A DNA stretch of 51,438 nucleotides. Source: Lachnospiraceae bacterium (GTDB taxonomy: Bacteria > Bacillota > Clostridia > Lachnospirales > Lachnospiraceae). Each line of letters opens with the position of its first letter. The stretch's first letter is position 1. Below, piece by piece: positions 1 through 6,619 of the stretch. Position numbers and translations under genes: made by a program. Location: NCBI GenBank assembly GCA_023663945.1, contig JAMPGL010000029.1:1-51438 (forward strand), written 5' to 3'. Under the pieces are notes generated by a model. The model was not told the origin of the DNA. It searched no databases and worked only from the letters and a program-made list of their open reading frames with translations.

Positions 1-224
1 ATGAGGAAGAAGCACAGCAAAAGCAGGATTATCAGGCGCTTTTTGATAAACTGATCAGTAATAAGGATAGTGCAGGAAGTATCTTTGATGAGATGAAGAA
101 TGTTTTGGTAAACTATGCTTCAGGCGGCAGTAATAACAGCGCTGTATTGGATCTGTTAAATAGCAGAAATGCCAATAGTTTCAGCAATATGTTTCATTAC
201 TGGACAAAATTGTTGTCAGAATAA
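1..224 (+). CDS. Hypothetical protein, C-terminal fragment (5' end outside window)
   Basis: An open frame enters from the left edge (first full codon at base 3) and stops with TAA at 222-224, giving 73 residues. The visible part is acidic and glutamine-rich at first (EEEAQQKQDY), then has a polar region rich in Ser, Asn and Leu, and ends in FSNMFHYWTKLLSE. No catalytic motif or membrane segment is visible. The next gene starts about 40 bases downstream on the same strand, so the two are probably co-transcribed. I do not recognise the family. Frame continuity and the spacing to the next gene support it being real. Confidence 0.55.
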   Translation, partial: EEEAQQKQDYQALFDKLISNKDSAGSIFDEMKNVLVNYASGGSNNSAVLDLLNSRNANSFSNMFHYWTKLLSE

Positions 225-264
225 CAAATGAAGTGAGGATTATTAGAGCGTTCATATTGGAGAA

Positions 265-792
265 ATGGATATCAACGGAATAGCGGCAAATTATTATCAA
301 ATGGTATATAGGAACAATCAAGCCGCAAAAGCAGAAACAGGAAATAGCTTTGCGGAGATTGCAAGCCGGAAAGTGGCGGAGACGGAAAAAGAAACCGTAC
401 AGGAGAACACCGCCGCCGCATTGGATGTGATCGGAGCAAATGCGCCTGATGCGGTGCGGCAGGCATGGATGGAAGCGGAAAAAGAAAGCGGAGCTGAAGG
501 GCATATTACAAAATGCGGTCTCTGGATATCCAATGACGGGAAACACGCGCATATAACGCAAGTGATGATTCAAACTGCTATCAGATGGGCAAAGGGTGAG
601 ATGGTTGATGGGCAGGTTGATTTATTGGGAAATTCTGTTCAAAGCGCGATCAATGCCGTAAATAAGTGGATCTATGACATAGACCACCCGCTTGCCGGAC
701 AGCCGGCAAAAAGTGCAGAAGATCAGAAATATGTTGCGATGGAGCGGGCATTTTATGTGGCGTTTCTTGAAAAGCTGAAGGGGATTTCGTAA
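265..792 (+). CDS. Hypothetical cytoplasmic protein, 175 aa, Lachnospiraceae-type
   Basis: The 175-residue protein starts MDINGIAANYYQ, at an ATG preceded closely by GGAGA. Residues 20-65 are a charged, probably helical stretch. The middle contains HITKCGLWISNDGKHAHITQ, and the C-terminal 80 residues look helical with several Trp and Tyr. There is no signal peptide or membrane segment. The short N-terminal pattern M-x-I-x-G-(I/L) recalls groups of unknown Lachnospiraceae proteins and also the start of the protein at 38701; this is a weak resemblance and an inference. A strong terminator follows at 802-848. No function can be assigned. Confidence 0.7.
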   Translation: MDINGIAANYYQMVYRNNQAAKAETGNSFAEIASRKVAETEKETVQENTAAALDVIGANAPDAVRQAWMEAEKESGAEGHITKCGLWISNDGKHAHITQVMIQTAIRWAKGEMVDGQVDLLGNSVQSAINAVNKWIYDIDHPLAGQPAKSAEDQKYVAMERAFYVAFLEKLKGIS

Positions 793-801
793 TAATGCCA
801 G

Positions 802-848
802 GGCGTACTGCATTTCGTTATAAATGGTGCGAATGCAGTACGCCTTTT
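802..848 (+). terminator. Rho-independent terminator
   Basis: A perfect 13-bp stem, GGCGTACTGCATT (802-814) with AATGCAGTACGCC (832-844), is followed by TTTT. It closes the unit formed by the two hypothetical genes upstream. Confidence 0.88.
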
Positions 849-945
849 GATTTGTGGAAATAAATAAGGGAAGAACTATATATTCCAAGACTAAATATAG
901 CGAGAATTATCGTATATGCAGGACATACACTGATATATTCTCTTA

Positions 946-977
946 GTAGCATCTGGCAGATCGCCAGATTCTGCTAC
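946..977 (+). promoter_or_regulatory. Stem-loop in leader of the 39-aa peptide gene
   Basis: GTAGCATCTGGC (946-957) pairs with GCCAGATTCTGCTAC (963-977) as a 12-bp stem with a 3-base bulge. There is no T-run behind it. It ends about 20 bases before the ribosome site of the small gene at 1006, so a role in translation or transcript stability is more likely than termination. Confidence 0.5.
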
Positions 978-1005
978 ATATACATTGGAAAACAGGGAGG
1001 GGTGC

Positions 1006-1125
1006 ATGGAAAAACTGAAATTATTTGAAATCGTGTTAAAGGCGGTTTCAGCGTTGGTTGCCGCGGCTATGTCTATCGTCAAGTTTATAGGACTCATTGA
1101 GAAGCTGAAAGCAGCAAAGGCATAG
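1006..1125 (+). CDS. 39-residue amphipathic hydrophobic peptide
   Basis: ATG at 1006 follows a strong ribosome site (GGGAGGGG, 996-1002). The stop is TAG at 1123-1125. The peptide has Lys at both ends (start MEKLKLFEIV, end IEKLKAAKA) around a hydrophobic core of about 22 residues (VLKAVSALVAAAMSIVKFIG) that could form one membrane helix. The shape is shared by type I toxin peptides, holin-like peptides and leaderless bacteriocins; which, if any, applies cannot be told from sequence. Stem-loops lie on both sides (946-977 and 1159-1179). It sits in a decayed integrative-element end. The ribosome site and a composition unlike random sequence make it a likely real gene. Confidence 0.6.
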   Translation: MEKLKLFEIVLKAVSALVAAAMSIVKFIGLIEKLKAAKA

Positions 1126-1158
1126 AATGCGGCATTTTACAAAGCGGGCATAGTACCG

Positions 1159-1186
1159 GGGTTCCCTGATCGGGAGCCCTGTTTCT
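1159..1186 (+). terminator. Probable terminator after small peptide gene
   Basis: GGGTTCCC (1159-1166) pairs with GGGAGCCC (1172-1179), an 8-bp stem with one G-U pair and a 5-base loop, followed by TGTTTCT. The tail is only moderately T-rich. Confidence 0.5.
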
Positions 1187-1221
1187 ATGTTCTCAGAGCA
1201 CAGTAGGAGGTGATCGGAGTT

Positions 1222-1959
1222 GTGCAGACAAAGCTGATGAAATTGGAGTATTTTGATGAAAAAGCGGAAACCCGTCTGGAAGTGTATGCGGATACGGTGG
1301 TACTTGAAAAAGAAGGGAATGTTTCGTATATTGCGGCAGTCCGGTTTGGCGGCTATCCTGAGAGCGTCAGGGGCATGAGCGATGCGGTCTATGGCGGCGG
1401 TTCCATAACAGCTGAGATCGACGGGAAGCCGCTTGTTTTATACAGCCGCATGAAGCAGTACCGCAGGGAGCTTTCCCACGATGGCATTTATGCGGAAGCA
1501 ACACTGATAATCCGCGATGAGGAAATCAGCACAGGAAGCGATGGGGAGGAAAACGCAGGTGCAGACCGGAGCGGCGGACCGCGCAAGTGTTATCTGTTTT
1601 GTGAAGCGGGAGACAGCGGCAGATTGTTTGAGGAACTGGATAAGAAAACAGGCGTGCCATTGATGCCGAGCGCTGTGAATAACGTGATCTACAATGTTGC
1701 CGATAAGTACAATAAGGAAGAAGTGGCAAAAGCGAAGAAGGAACACCGCAAAGCAGAACTCCTTCCAAGAATCTCCGCCCATAATCTGCGGCACACAGCC
1801 TGCACCAACATGGCGAAGCAGGGTATGAACGTCAAGGTACTGCAATATATCATGGGACACGCCCATAGTGACGTGACAATGGACGTATATAACCATATCG
1901 CAAATAAGCAGGATATCAGGGAAGAGGTAGAGAGCTATGCGAGGGTAGCGGGGATTTAG
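1222..1959 (+). pseudogene. Chimeric ORF: unrelated N-terminus fused to C-terminal tyrosine integrase fragment
   Basis: The first ~140 residues (MKLEYFDEKAETRLEV... to CYLFCEAGDSGRLFEELDKK) do not look like an integrase. They resemble, from memory, the start of a large helicase-like protein carried by Clostridia integrative conjugative elements. From about TGVPLMPSAVNNVIYN onward the sequence is the C-terminal part of a Tn916/phage-type tyrosine recombinase: HNLRHTACTN gives His and the second Arg, GHAHSDVTMDVYNH gives the last His and the Tyr nucleophile. The arm-binding and core-binding domains and the first catalytic Arg are absent, so it cannot recombine DNA. The fusion is in frame and keeps an AGGAGG site at 1205-1210. 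Start chosen at GTG 1222; GTG 1210 overlaps the ribosome site. It looks like a deletion scar in an old element. Confidence 0.7.
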
Positions 1960-2001
1960 TACACCAAAAAAATAAAAAAATGGTGTAGTAATGGTGTAGT
2001 A
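1960..2001 (+). repeat. Short repeats just past the integrase stop, possible element end
   Basis: TACACCA (1960-1966) is an inverted partner of TGGTGTA (1981-1987), and TGGTGTAGTA occurs twice in direct orientation (1981-1990 and 1992-2001). Clustered short repeats right behind an integrase gene are where attachment or arm-type sites usually lie. No second copy of a core site was found in this window, so the att assignment is only inferred. Confidence 0.4.
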
Positions 2002-2038
2002 GAGCATAAAACACATGTTATTTTAAAAATGTAGAGTC

Positions 2039-2067
2039 CGCAAACCTGCATAAACACTGGGTTTGCG
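2039..2067 (+). other. Stem-loop upstream of the clpB promoter
   Basis: CGCAAACC (2039-2046) pairs perfectly with GGTTTGCG (2060-2067). It lacks a T-run and lies between the integrase remnant and the CIRCE element. It may be a weak bidirectional terminator. Confidence 0.4.
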
Positions 2068-2084
2068 AAATAATTATAAAATAA

Positions 2085-2111
2085 TTAGCACTCACCCCTT
2101 GACAGTGCTAA
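2085..2111 (+). promoter_or_regulatory. CIRCE operator (HrcA binding site)
   Basis: TTAGCACTC (2085-2093), nine bases, then CAGTGCTAA (2103-2111). This matches the CIRCE consensus TTAGCACTC-N9-GAGTGCTAA at every position but one. The -35 box of the clpB promoter lies inside it, so HrcA binding would block RNA polymerase. It predicts heat-shock control of clpB. Confidence 0.95.
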
Positions 2112-2127
2112 CAATTAGTGTTATATT
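2099..2127 (+). promoter_or_regulatory. Sigma-A promoter of clpB
   Basis: TTGACA (2099-2104), a 17-base spacer, then TATATT (2122-2127). The -35 box overlaps the CIRCE element. Transcription should start near 2134, leaving a leader of about 145 bases. Confidence 0.9.
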
Positions 2128-2183
2128 CTCACTAGAACAAGAGGAGATACTGACAAGCAATTGATTAGCCGTATATTCTGTAG

Positions 2184-2256
2184 ACGAGAAACATTCAGAA
2201 GATTTTCAATCCTAGGATTGAAAATCCTGCTAGAATTTGAAAATCTTCAATCTCGT
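2184..2256 (+). promoter_or_regulatory. clpB leader with two mutually exclusive stems
   Basis: One arm can pair in two ways. GATTTTCAATC (2201-2211) forms an 11-bp hairpin with GATTGAAAATC (2216-2226), loop CTAG. The overlapping GAAGATTTTCAA (2198-2209) instead pairs with TTGAAAATCTTC (2237-2248), extended by ACGAGA (2184-2189) with TCTCGT (2251-2256). The two folds exclude each other. The ribosome site at 2268-2274 lies just outside both. Confidence 0.55.
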
Positions 2257-2279
2257 TTACCCGGCGGAGAGGAGTGCAT

Positions 2280-4865
2280 ATGAATATATCTAAGTTTACG
2301 CAAAAATCCATGCAGGCAGTGGAGGGCTGTGAGAAGCTTGCCTATGAATATGGAAATCAGGAGATTGAGCAGGAGCATCTGCTTTACAGTCTGCTGACCA
2401 TTGATGACAGCCTGATTTTAAAGCTGATTGAAAAGATGGAGATTAACACGCAGTACTTCTTAAATAAAGTGGAAGAGGCTTTAAATAAGAGGGTTAAGGT
2501 GCAGGGCGGTCAGGTTTATGTGGGACAGGACTTGAACAAGGTTTTGGTCTCGGCGGAAGAGGAAGCAAAAGCGCTGTCCGACGAATATGTTTCCGTGGAA
2601 CACTTATTTCTTTCCATGATTAAGTATCCCAATAAAGCGATAAAAGAAATTTTCCGCGAATTTGGAATTACCAGAGAGCGGTTTTTGCAGGTGCTTTCCA
2701 CGGTTAGAGGAAATCAGCGGGTAACTTCCGATAATCCGGAGGCCACTTATGACACGCTTGCCAAATACGGACAGGATTTGGTGGAGAGGGCGCGGGATCA
2801 GAAGCTTGACCCGGTAATCGGCAGAGACAGCGAGATTCGGAATGTGATTCGGATTTTATCCCGCAAAACCAAGAATAATCCGGTTTTGATTGGTGAGCCC
2901 GGCGTTGGAAAAACTGCGGTAGTGGAAGGTCTGGCGCAGAGAATTGTCCGGGGAGATGTGCCTCAGGGATTGAAGGACAAAAAGATTTTTGCGCTGGATA
3001 TGGGCGCGCTGGTGGCGGGCGCAAAGTACCGGGGTGAGTTTGAGGAGCGGTTGAAAGCTGTTCTGGACGATGTCAAAAACAGCGACGGCCAGATTATCCT
3101 TTTTATTGATGAGCTGCACACGATAGTGGGAGCCGGTAAGACGGATGGGGCGCTGGACGCCGGCAATATGTTAAAGCCCATGCTTGCGCGGGGAGAGCTT
3201 CACTGTATCGGCGCGACCACTTTGGACGAATATCGGCAGTACATTGAGAAGGATGCGGCGCTGGAGAGAAGGTTTCAGCCGGTAATGGTGGAGGAGCCTG
3301 CCGTGGAGGATACAATCTCTATTTTGAGAGGGTTAAAAGAGCGGTATGAGGTTTATCACGGCGTTAAAATTATGGACAATGCGCTTGTAAGCGCGGCGGT
3401 GCTTTCCAACCGTTATATTTCCGACCGGTTTCTTCCAGATAAGGCTATCGATTTGGTAGATGAGGCATGTGCCCTGATTAAGACGGAATTGGACTCCATG
3501 CCGACGGAGCTGGATGAGCTGCAGCGTAAGGTTATGCAGATGGAAATTGAGGAGACTGCATTGAAAAAGGAAGATGACCGGCTGAGCGGGGAGCGTCTTT
3601 CGGATCTTCAAAAGGAGCTGGCTGAGTTAAAAGAAGAGCTGAACAATCGAAAAGCACAGTGGGAAAATGAAAAGTCGTCGGTTGAAAGGCTCTCCAAGCT
3701 TCGGGAGCAGATTGACGCGGTAGGCAGTCAGATTGAGATTGCGCAGAGAGAAGGAGACTATGAAAAGGCGGCGGAATTGAGCTACAGTAAACTTCCGGCG
3801 TTAAAAAAGCAGTTAGAAATCGAGGAAGAGCAGGTTAAAAGTAAGGAGCTTTCGCTGGTGCATGAGAGTGTTTCGGAGGAGGAAATCGCGCGGATTATTT
3901 CCAGATGGACCGGAATACCGGTGGCAAAGCTGACGGAGAGTGAGCGGAATAAGACTCTTCATTTGGATGAGGAGCTTCATAAGCGGGTTGTAGGGCAGGA
4001 TGAGGGCGTAACCAAGGTTACGGAAGCAATCATCCGGTCAAAGGCGGGGATCAAGGATCCGTCCAAACCCATTGGGTCATTTTTGTTCTTAGGACCCACC
4101 GGAGTAGGAAAAACAGAGCTTGCAAAGGCACTGGCGGCATCTTTGTTTGACGATGAAAACAATATGGTGCGCATTGACATGAGCGAATATATGGAAAAAT
4201 ATTCGGTATCCAGACTGATTGGAGCGCCTCCCGGATACGTGGGATACGAGGAGGGCGGACAACTGACCGAGGCAGTCAGGAGAAAGCCGTATTCCGTGGT
4301 TTTATTTGATGAGATTGAAAAGGCGCATCCGGATGTTTTCAATGTATTGTTACAGGTGCTGGATGACGGGCGCATTACGGATTCTCAGGGGCGCACGGTG
4401 GACTTTAAAAACACCATACTGATTATGACATCCAACATTGGCGCATCCTATTTGCTGGAAGGCATTGATCAGGAGGGTCAAATCAGCGGAGAGGCGGAAG
4501 CGATGGTAATGAATGACCTGCGCGCTCATTTCCGTCCGGAATTTTTAAACCGGCTTGATGAGACAATTTTATTTAAGCCATTGTCGAAAGAGAATATCGG
4601 CGGTATTATAAAACTGATTATAGCGGACTTGAACCGGAGGCTTTCGGACAGGGAGCTGACAATAGAGCTGGAGCCGGAGGCGGAGAAATATATTATTGAG
4701 CAGGCTTATGACCCCGTTTACGGCGCAAGGCCTTTGAAACGCTATATTCAAAAGTACGTGGAAACCCTGTCGGCAAAATTAATCTTGCAGGATCGGGTAA
4801 GACAGGGAGATACGATCAGCATTGACGTAAATAATGACGGACTGACGGCTGCCGTAAAAGGCTGA
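2280..4865 (+). CDS. clpB: ATP-dependent chaperone ClpB (Hsp100 disaggregase)
   Basis: ClpB pulls polypeptides out of aggregates together with DnaK. The 861 residues have full family length. They comprise a Clp-N repeat domain (1-145), a first AAA+ module with Walker A GEPGVGKT (205-212) and Walker B ILFIDELH, the long middle coiled coil (about 400-525, E/K/L-rich, the ClpB-specific part that contacts DnaK), and a second AAA+ module with GPTGVGKT near 605 and [11 protein letters not shown]. The M-domain and the lack of an IGF/IGL ClpP-docking loop separate it from ClpC and ClpA. ATG 2280 is preferred over GTG 2274 because AGAGGAG (2268-2274) is five bases upstream and overlaps the GTG. It is controlled by the CIRCE promoter. 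A DUF4250 gene follows 20 bases downstream. Confidence 0.97.
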   Translation: MNISKFTQKSMQAVEGCEKLAYEYGNQEIEQEHLLYSLLTIDDSLILKLIEKMEINTQYFLNKVEEALNKRVKVQGGQVYVGQDLNKVLVSAEEEAKALSDEYVSVEHLFLSMIKYPNKAIKEIFREFGITRERFLQVLSTVRGNQRVTSDNPEATYDTLAKYGQDLVERARDQKLDPVIGRDSEIRNVIRILSRKTKNNPVLIGEPGVGKTAVVEGLAQRIVRGDVPQGLKDKKIFALDMGALVAGAKYRGEFEERLKAVLDDVKNSDGQIILFIDELHTIVGAGKTDGALDAGNMLKPMLARGELHCIGATTLDEYRQYIEKDAALERRFQPVMVEEPAVEDTISILRGLKERYEVYHGVKIMDNALVSAAVLSNRYISDRFLPDKAIDLVDEACALIKTELDSMPTELDELQRKVMQMEIEETALKKEDDRLSGERLSDLQKELAELKEELNNRKAQWENEKSSVERLSKLREQIDAVGSQIEIAQREGDYEKAAELSYSKLPALKKQLEIEEEQVKSKELSLVHESVSEEEIARIISRWTGIPVAKLTESERNKTLHLDEELHKRVVGQDEGVTKVTEAIIRSKAGIKDPSKPIGSFLFLGPTGVGKTELAKALAASLFDDENNMVRIDMSEYMEKYSVSRLIGAPPGYVGYEEGGQLTEAVRRKPYSVVLFDEIEKAHPDVFNVLLQVLDDGRITDSQGRTVDFKNTILIMTSNIGASYLLEGIDQEGQISGEAEAMVMNDLRAHFRPEFLNRLDETILFKPLSKENIGGIIKLIIADLNRRLSDRELTIELEPEAEKYIIEQAYDPVYGARPLKRYIQKYVETLSAKLILQDRVRQGDTISIDVNNDGLTAAVKG

Positions 4866-4885
4866 GTCAGAGAAAGAGAGGGAAT

Positions 4886-5062
4886 ATGCAGTTACCCAAT
4901 GACGCCAACATGCTTCTTAGTTATGTAAACCTTAAGCTCCGTGATTTTTACTCCGACCTGGATGCCCTGTGCGAGGATTTGGATGAGGATCGGAGCCGGA
5001 TTGAGGAGAAGCTGAATGGAATCGGCTATGCATACGACAGGAAACGGAATCAATTCTTGTAA
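4886..5062 (+). CDS. DUF4250 family small protein
   Basis: The product has 58 residues: MQLPNDANMLLSYVNLKLRD at the start, a highly acidic middle and a basic tail ending KRNQFL. This is the compact DUF4250 pattern common in Clostridia and Bacteroidetes, and its function is unknown. GAGAGGG (4876-4882) serves as ribosome site. The gene lies 20 bases after the clpB stop with no terminator between, so it should share the heat-shock transcript. No membrane segment or catalytic motif is visible. Confidence 0.85.
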   Translation: MQLPNDANMLLSYVNLKLRDFYSDLDALCEDLDEDRSRIEEKLNGIGYAYDRKRNQFL

Positions 5063-5289
5063 GCAGCTGTCCGGACGGAAGTGAATGATTCCCGCGAGCA
5101 ACGAGTCAAGTGCCATGCTTAAAACCAGCTAAGGCTGGTTTAGACATTTGACGACTGCCGCGAGGGTCAACCCTGCATTGGAGATGTGCTATGCTTTGCG
5201 ACGGGGCTGCTGATTGGTCAATATGCATAAAAAACTAATAATTATGCAATAAATTGGCAACAATGTGACAAAAATTATTATTTCTTATA
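5063..5289. other. Intergenic region with a possible repeated non-coding element
   Basis: No gene was found here. The segment from about 5085 to 5235 has two GC-rich parts, each with a CCGCGAG core (around 5092 and 5158) and ending near ATGC. Between them is a small hairpin, AACCAGC (5123-5129) with GCTGGTT (5134-5140). The text resembles intergenic sequence I recall from other Lachnospiraceae, which would make it a dispersed element or small RNA. The hairpin may act as a weak terminator for clpB. Confidence 0.35.
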
Positions 5290-5318
5290 TTGACTTTTAT
5301 TGTGCAGATTGCTATAAT
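5290..5318 (+). promoter_or_regulatory. Sigma-A promoter of the antiterminator/nag operon
   Basis: TTGACT (5290-5295), 17 bases, TATAAT (5313-5318), with a TG one base before the -10 (extended -10). The transcript would begin near 5325 and run straight into the RAT/terminator switch. Confidence 0.9.
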
Positions 5319-5351
5319 CAAATTAATTAATGAACTGATTGATTAATTTTT

Positions 5352-5385
5352 GGGTTGTTACTGCACAGAAGCGGGCAAAACCAAA
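5352..5385 (+). promoter_or_regulatory. Ribonucleic antiterminator (RAT) of LicT/SacT type
   Basis: GGGTTGTTACTGC (5352-5364), a short loop, then GCGGGCAAAACC (5371-5382). This closely follows the known LicT/SacT RAT pattern (GGATTGTTACTGC...GCAGGCAAAACC). Its 3' part is the 5' arm of the terminator that follows, so an antiterminator bound here prevents termination. The protein at 5538 is the obvious ligand, which implies autoregulation. Confidence 0.92.
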
Positions 5386-5430
5386 TTTTATGAATTGACC
5401 TTATGGCTGGTTCGTAAAGTTTGGTTTTTT
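5377..5430 (+). terminator. Conditional terminator overlapping the RAT
   Basis: AAAACCAAA (5377-5385) pairs with TTTGGTTTT (5420-5428). Pairing continues inward through TTTTATGAA and TTCGTAAAG with two G-U pairs, giving a stem of about 18 bp followed by a T-run. It overlaps the RAT by nine bases, the standard geometry of a BglG-family switch. Confidence 0.92.
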
Positions 5431-5537
5431 ATTTTGCAAGGAAGCTTGTAAAGAGCGTTACAAGAGAGGTTGGCATAGAGAGTTTATGCGGCCGCGGATA
5501 AGCCGGCAGGGCGTGCGGTAATGATGAGGAAATAAAA

Positions 5538-6377
5538 GTGCGTATCGAGAAGGTAATCAATAACAACATCATCACCGCAAAGGACAGTAATGACGTAGAG
5601 CTGGTGGCTATGGGAAGAGGGATTGGCTTCGGGAAAAGAACCGGCGACGAAATTGCAGATGAGACGGTGGAGAAGATTTTTCGGCTGGAGAATATGGACA
5701 ACACGGAACATTTTAAAGAGCTGTTAGCTTCTCTTCCGCTGGAGCACATCCGGCTGTCCAATGACATTATTACATATGCAAAGGAGAGCCTGGGGCTTCT
5801 GCTGGGACAGAATGTATATCTGACGCTCACCGACCACATCAGTTTTGCACTGGGCAGGCACAGGGAAGGAGTGGATTCCAACAACGCTTTGTATGACGAG
5901 GTGAAGCTCTTTTATCCTCTGGAATATTCGGTGGGAAGGTATGCGCTGGAACTGATCGAGGAGAGAACTGGATGCCGTCTTGGAGAGGATGAGGCGGCGG
6001 CGATCGCGCTTCATCTGGTCAACGGAGAACTAAACGCCGGTATGGGAACCACGTTTATCCTGATTAAGATGATGCGTGAGATGATGGAGCTTATTGAGCG
6101 GAGCATTCCGGTGCCGGAGGGCAGAACCTATCCGAAAGACCGGCTGATTTCTGATTTGAAGCAGTTAGCTAACCGCCTTGTCTCAGAGGAACCGCTCAGC
6201 GGGCGCGTGGATGACCTTTTATACCGCTTCGTGAAAGAGAACTACCGGGAGGAATATCAGATTATAAGCGGCGTCAGTGAATACATTGAGAGAGAATATC
6301 ATCGCCGGATGACAGAAGAGGAGGAGATTTATCTCACATTGAATATCAAGCGGATGAAGGATTTGTATACCTGCTGA
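5538..6377 (+). CDS. BglG/LicT-GlcT family transcription antiterminator
   Basis: The protein binds the RAT hairpin and lets transcription enter the PTS operon. Residues 1-55 are the CAT RNA-binding domain (MRIEKVINNNIITAKDSNDV). Residues 65-170 are PRD1, with His100 (LTDHISFAL) and His159 (ALHLVNGEL) exactly where LicT has its PRD1 histidines. Residues 171-279 are PRD2, where the two usual phosphorylated histidines are replaced: Asp206 (ISDLKQL) and Asn269 (LTLNIKRM). Loss of both sites suggests it no longer needs HPr-dependent activation and answers only to the PTS permease through PRD1. The start is GTG 5538 with GAGGAAA eight bases upstream. It is the first gene of a licT-nagE-nagB-nagA order. 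Confidence 0.93.
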   Translation: MRIEKVINNNIITAKDSNDVELVAMGRGIGFGKRTGDEIADETVEKIFRLENMDNTEHFKELLASLPLEHIRLSNDIITYAKESLGLLLGQNVYLTLTDHISFALGRHREGVDSNNALYDEVKLFYPLEYSVGRYALELIEERTGCRLGEDEAAAIALHLVNGELNAGMGTTFILIKMMREMMELIERSIPVPEGRTYPKDRLISDLKQLANRLVSEEPLSGRVDDLLYRFVKENYREEYQIISGVSEYIEREYHRRMTEEEEIYLTLNIKRMKDLYTC

Positions 6378-6499
6378 TCATAGAGCAGATTAAGAATTTA
6401 TATATCCGTTGAACATTACGGAACTGTGGGTATGAGGAATCTGCATACCTGCTGAACATGAAACAGATAAAGAATCTGCACACCTGCGGAACAGAAAGG
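6360..6499 (+). repeat. Degenerate tandem repeat copying the 3' end of the antiterminator gene
   Basis: Four units begin GAATTT/GAATCTGC-TA(T/C)ACCTGC(T/G)GAAC: 6360-6393, 6394-6436, 6437-6471 and 6472-6499. The first contains the last codons and stop of the antiterminator gene. Units 1, 3 and 4 are the most alike; unit 2 is longer and more diverged. The region to 6619 holds no other gene. Confidence 0.65.
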
Positions 6500-6619
6500 A
6501 GGAAACGCCGCAGGACGACAGAAAAATTGATATTCGCGGGAGGAGTCCCATAGAATAGAAAGAAAGGTATTTGTTCTGTTGCTAGGGCAGAATAAAAATA
6601 TAAAAGGGGGTTAATTTAT

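Noticed and set aside
1438-2016. 192-residue minus-strand open frame opposite the integrase chimera
   Set aside because: No ribosome site, no family features; the opposite strand has clear integrase motifs.
2161-2283. 40-codon leader ORF from TTG 2161 ending over the clpB start, considered as a gene
   Set aside because: No ribosome site at a useful distance; kept only as a remark under the clpB leader finding.
5446-5463. TTGTAA and TTACAA inverted repeat considered as a CcpA cre site
   Set aside because: Spacing is two bases too long for the cre consensus, and it lies inside the transcribed leader after the terminator.
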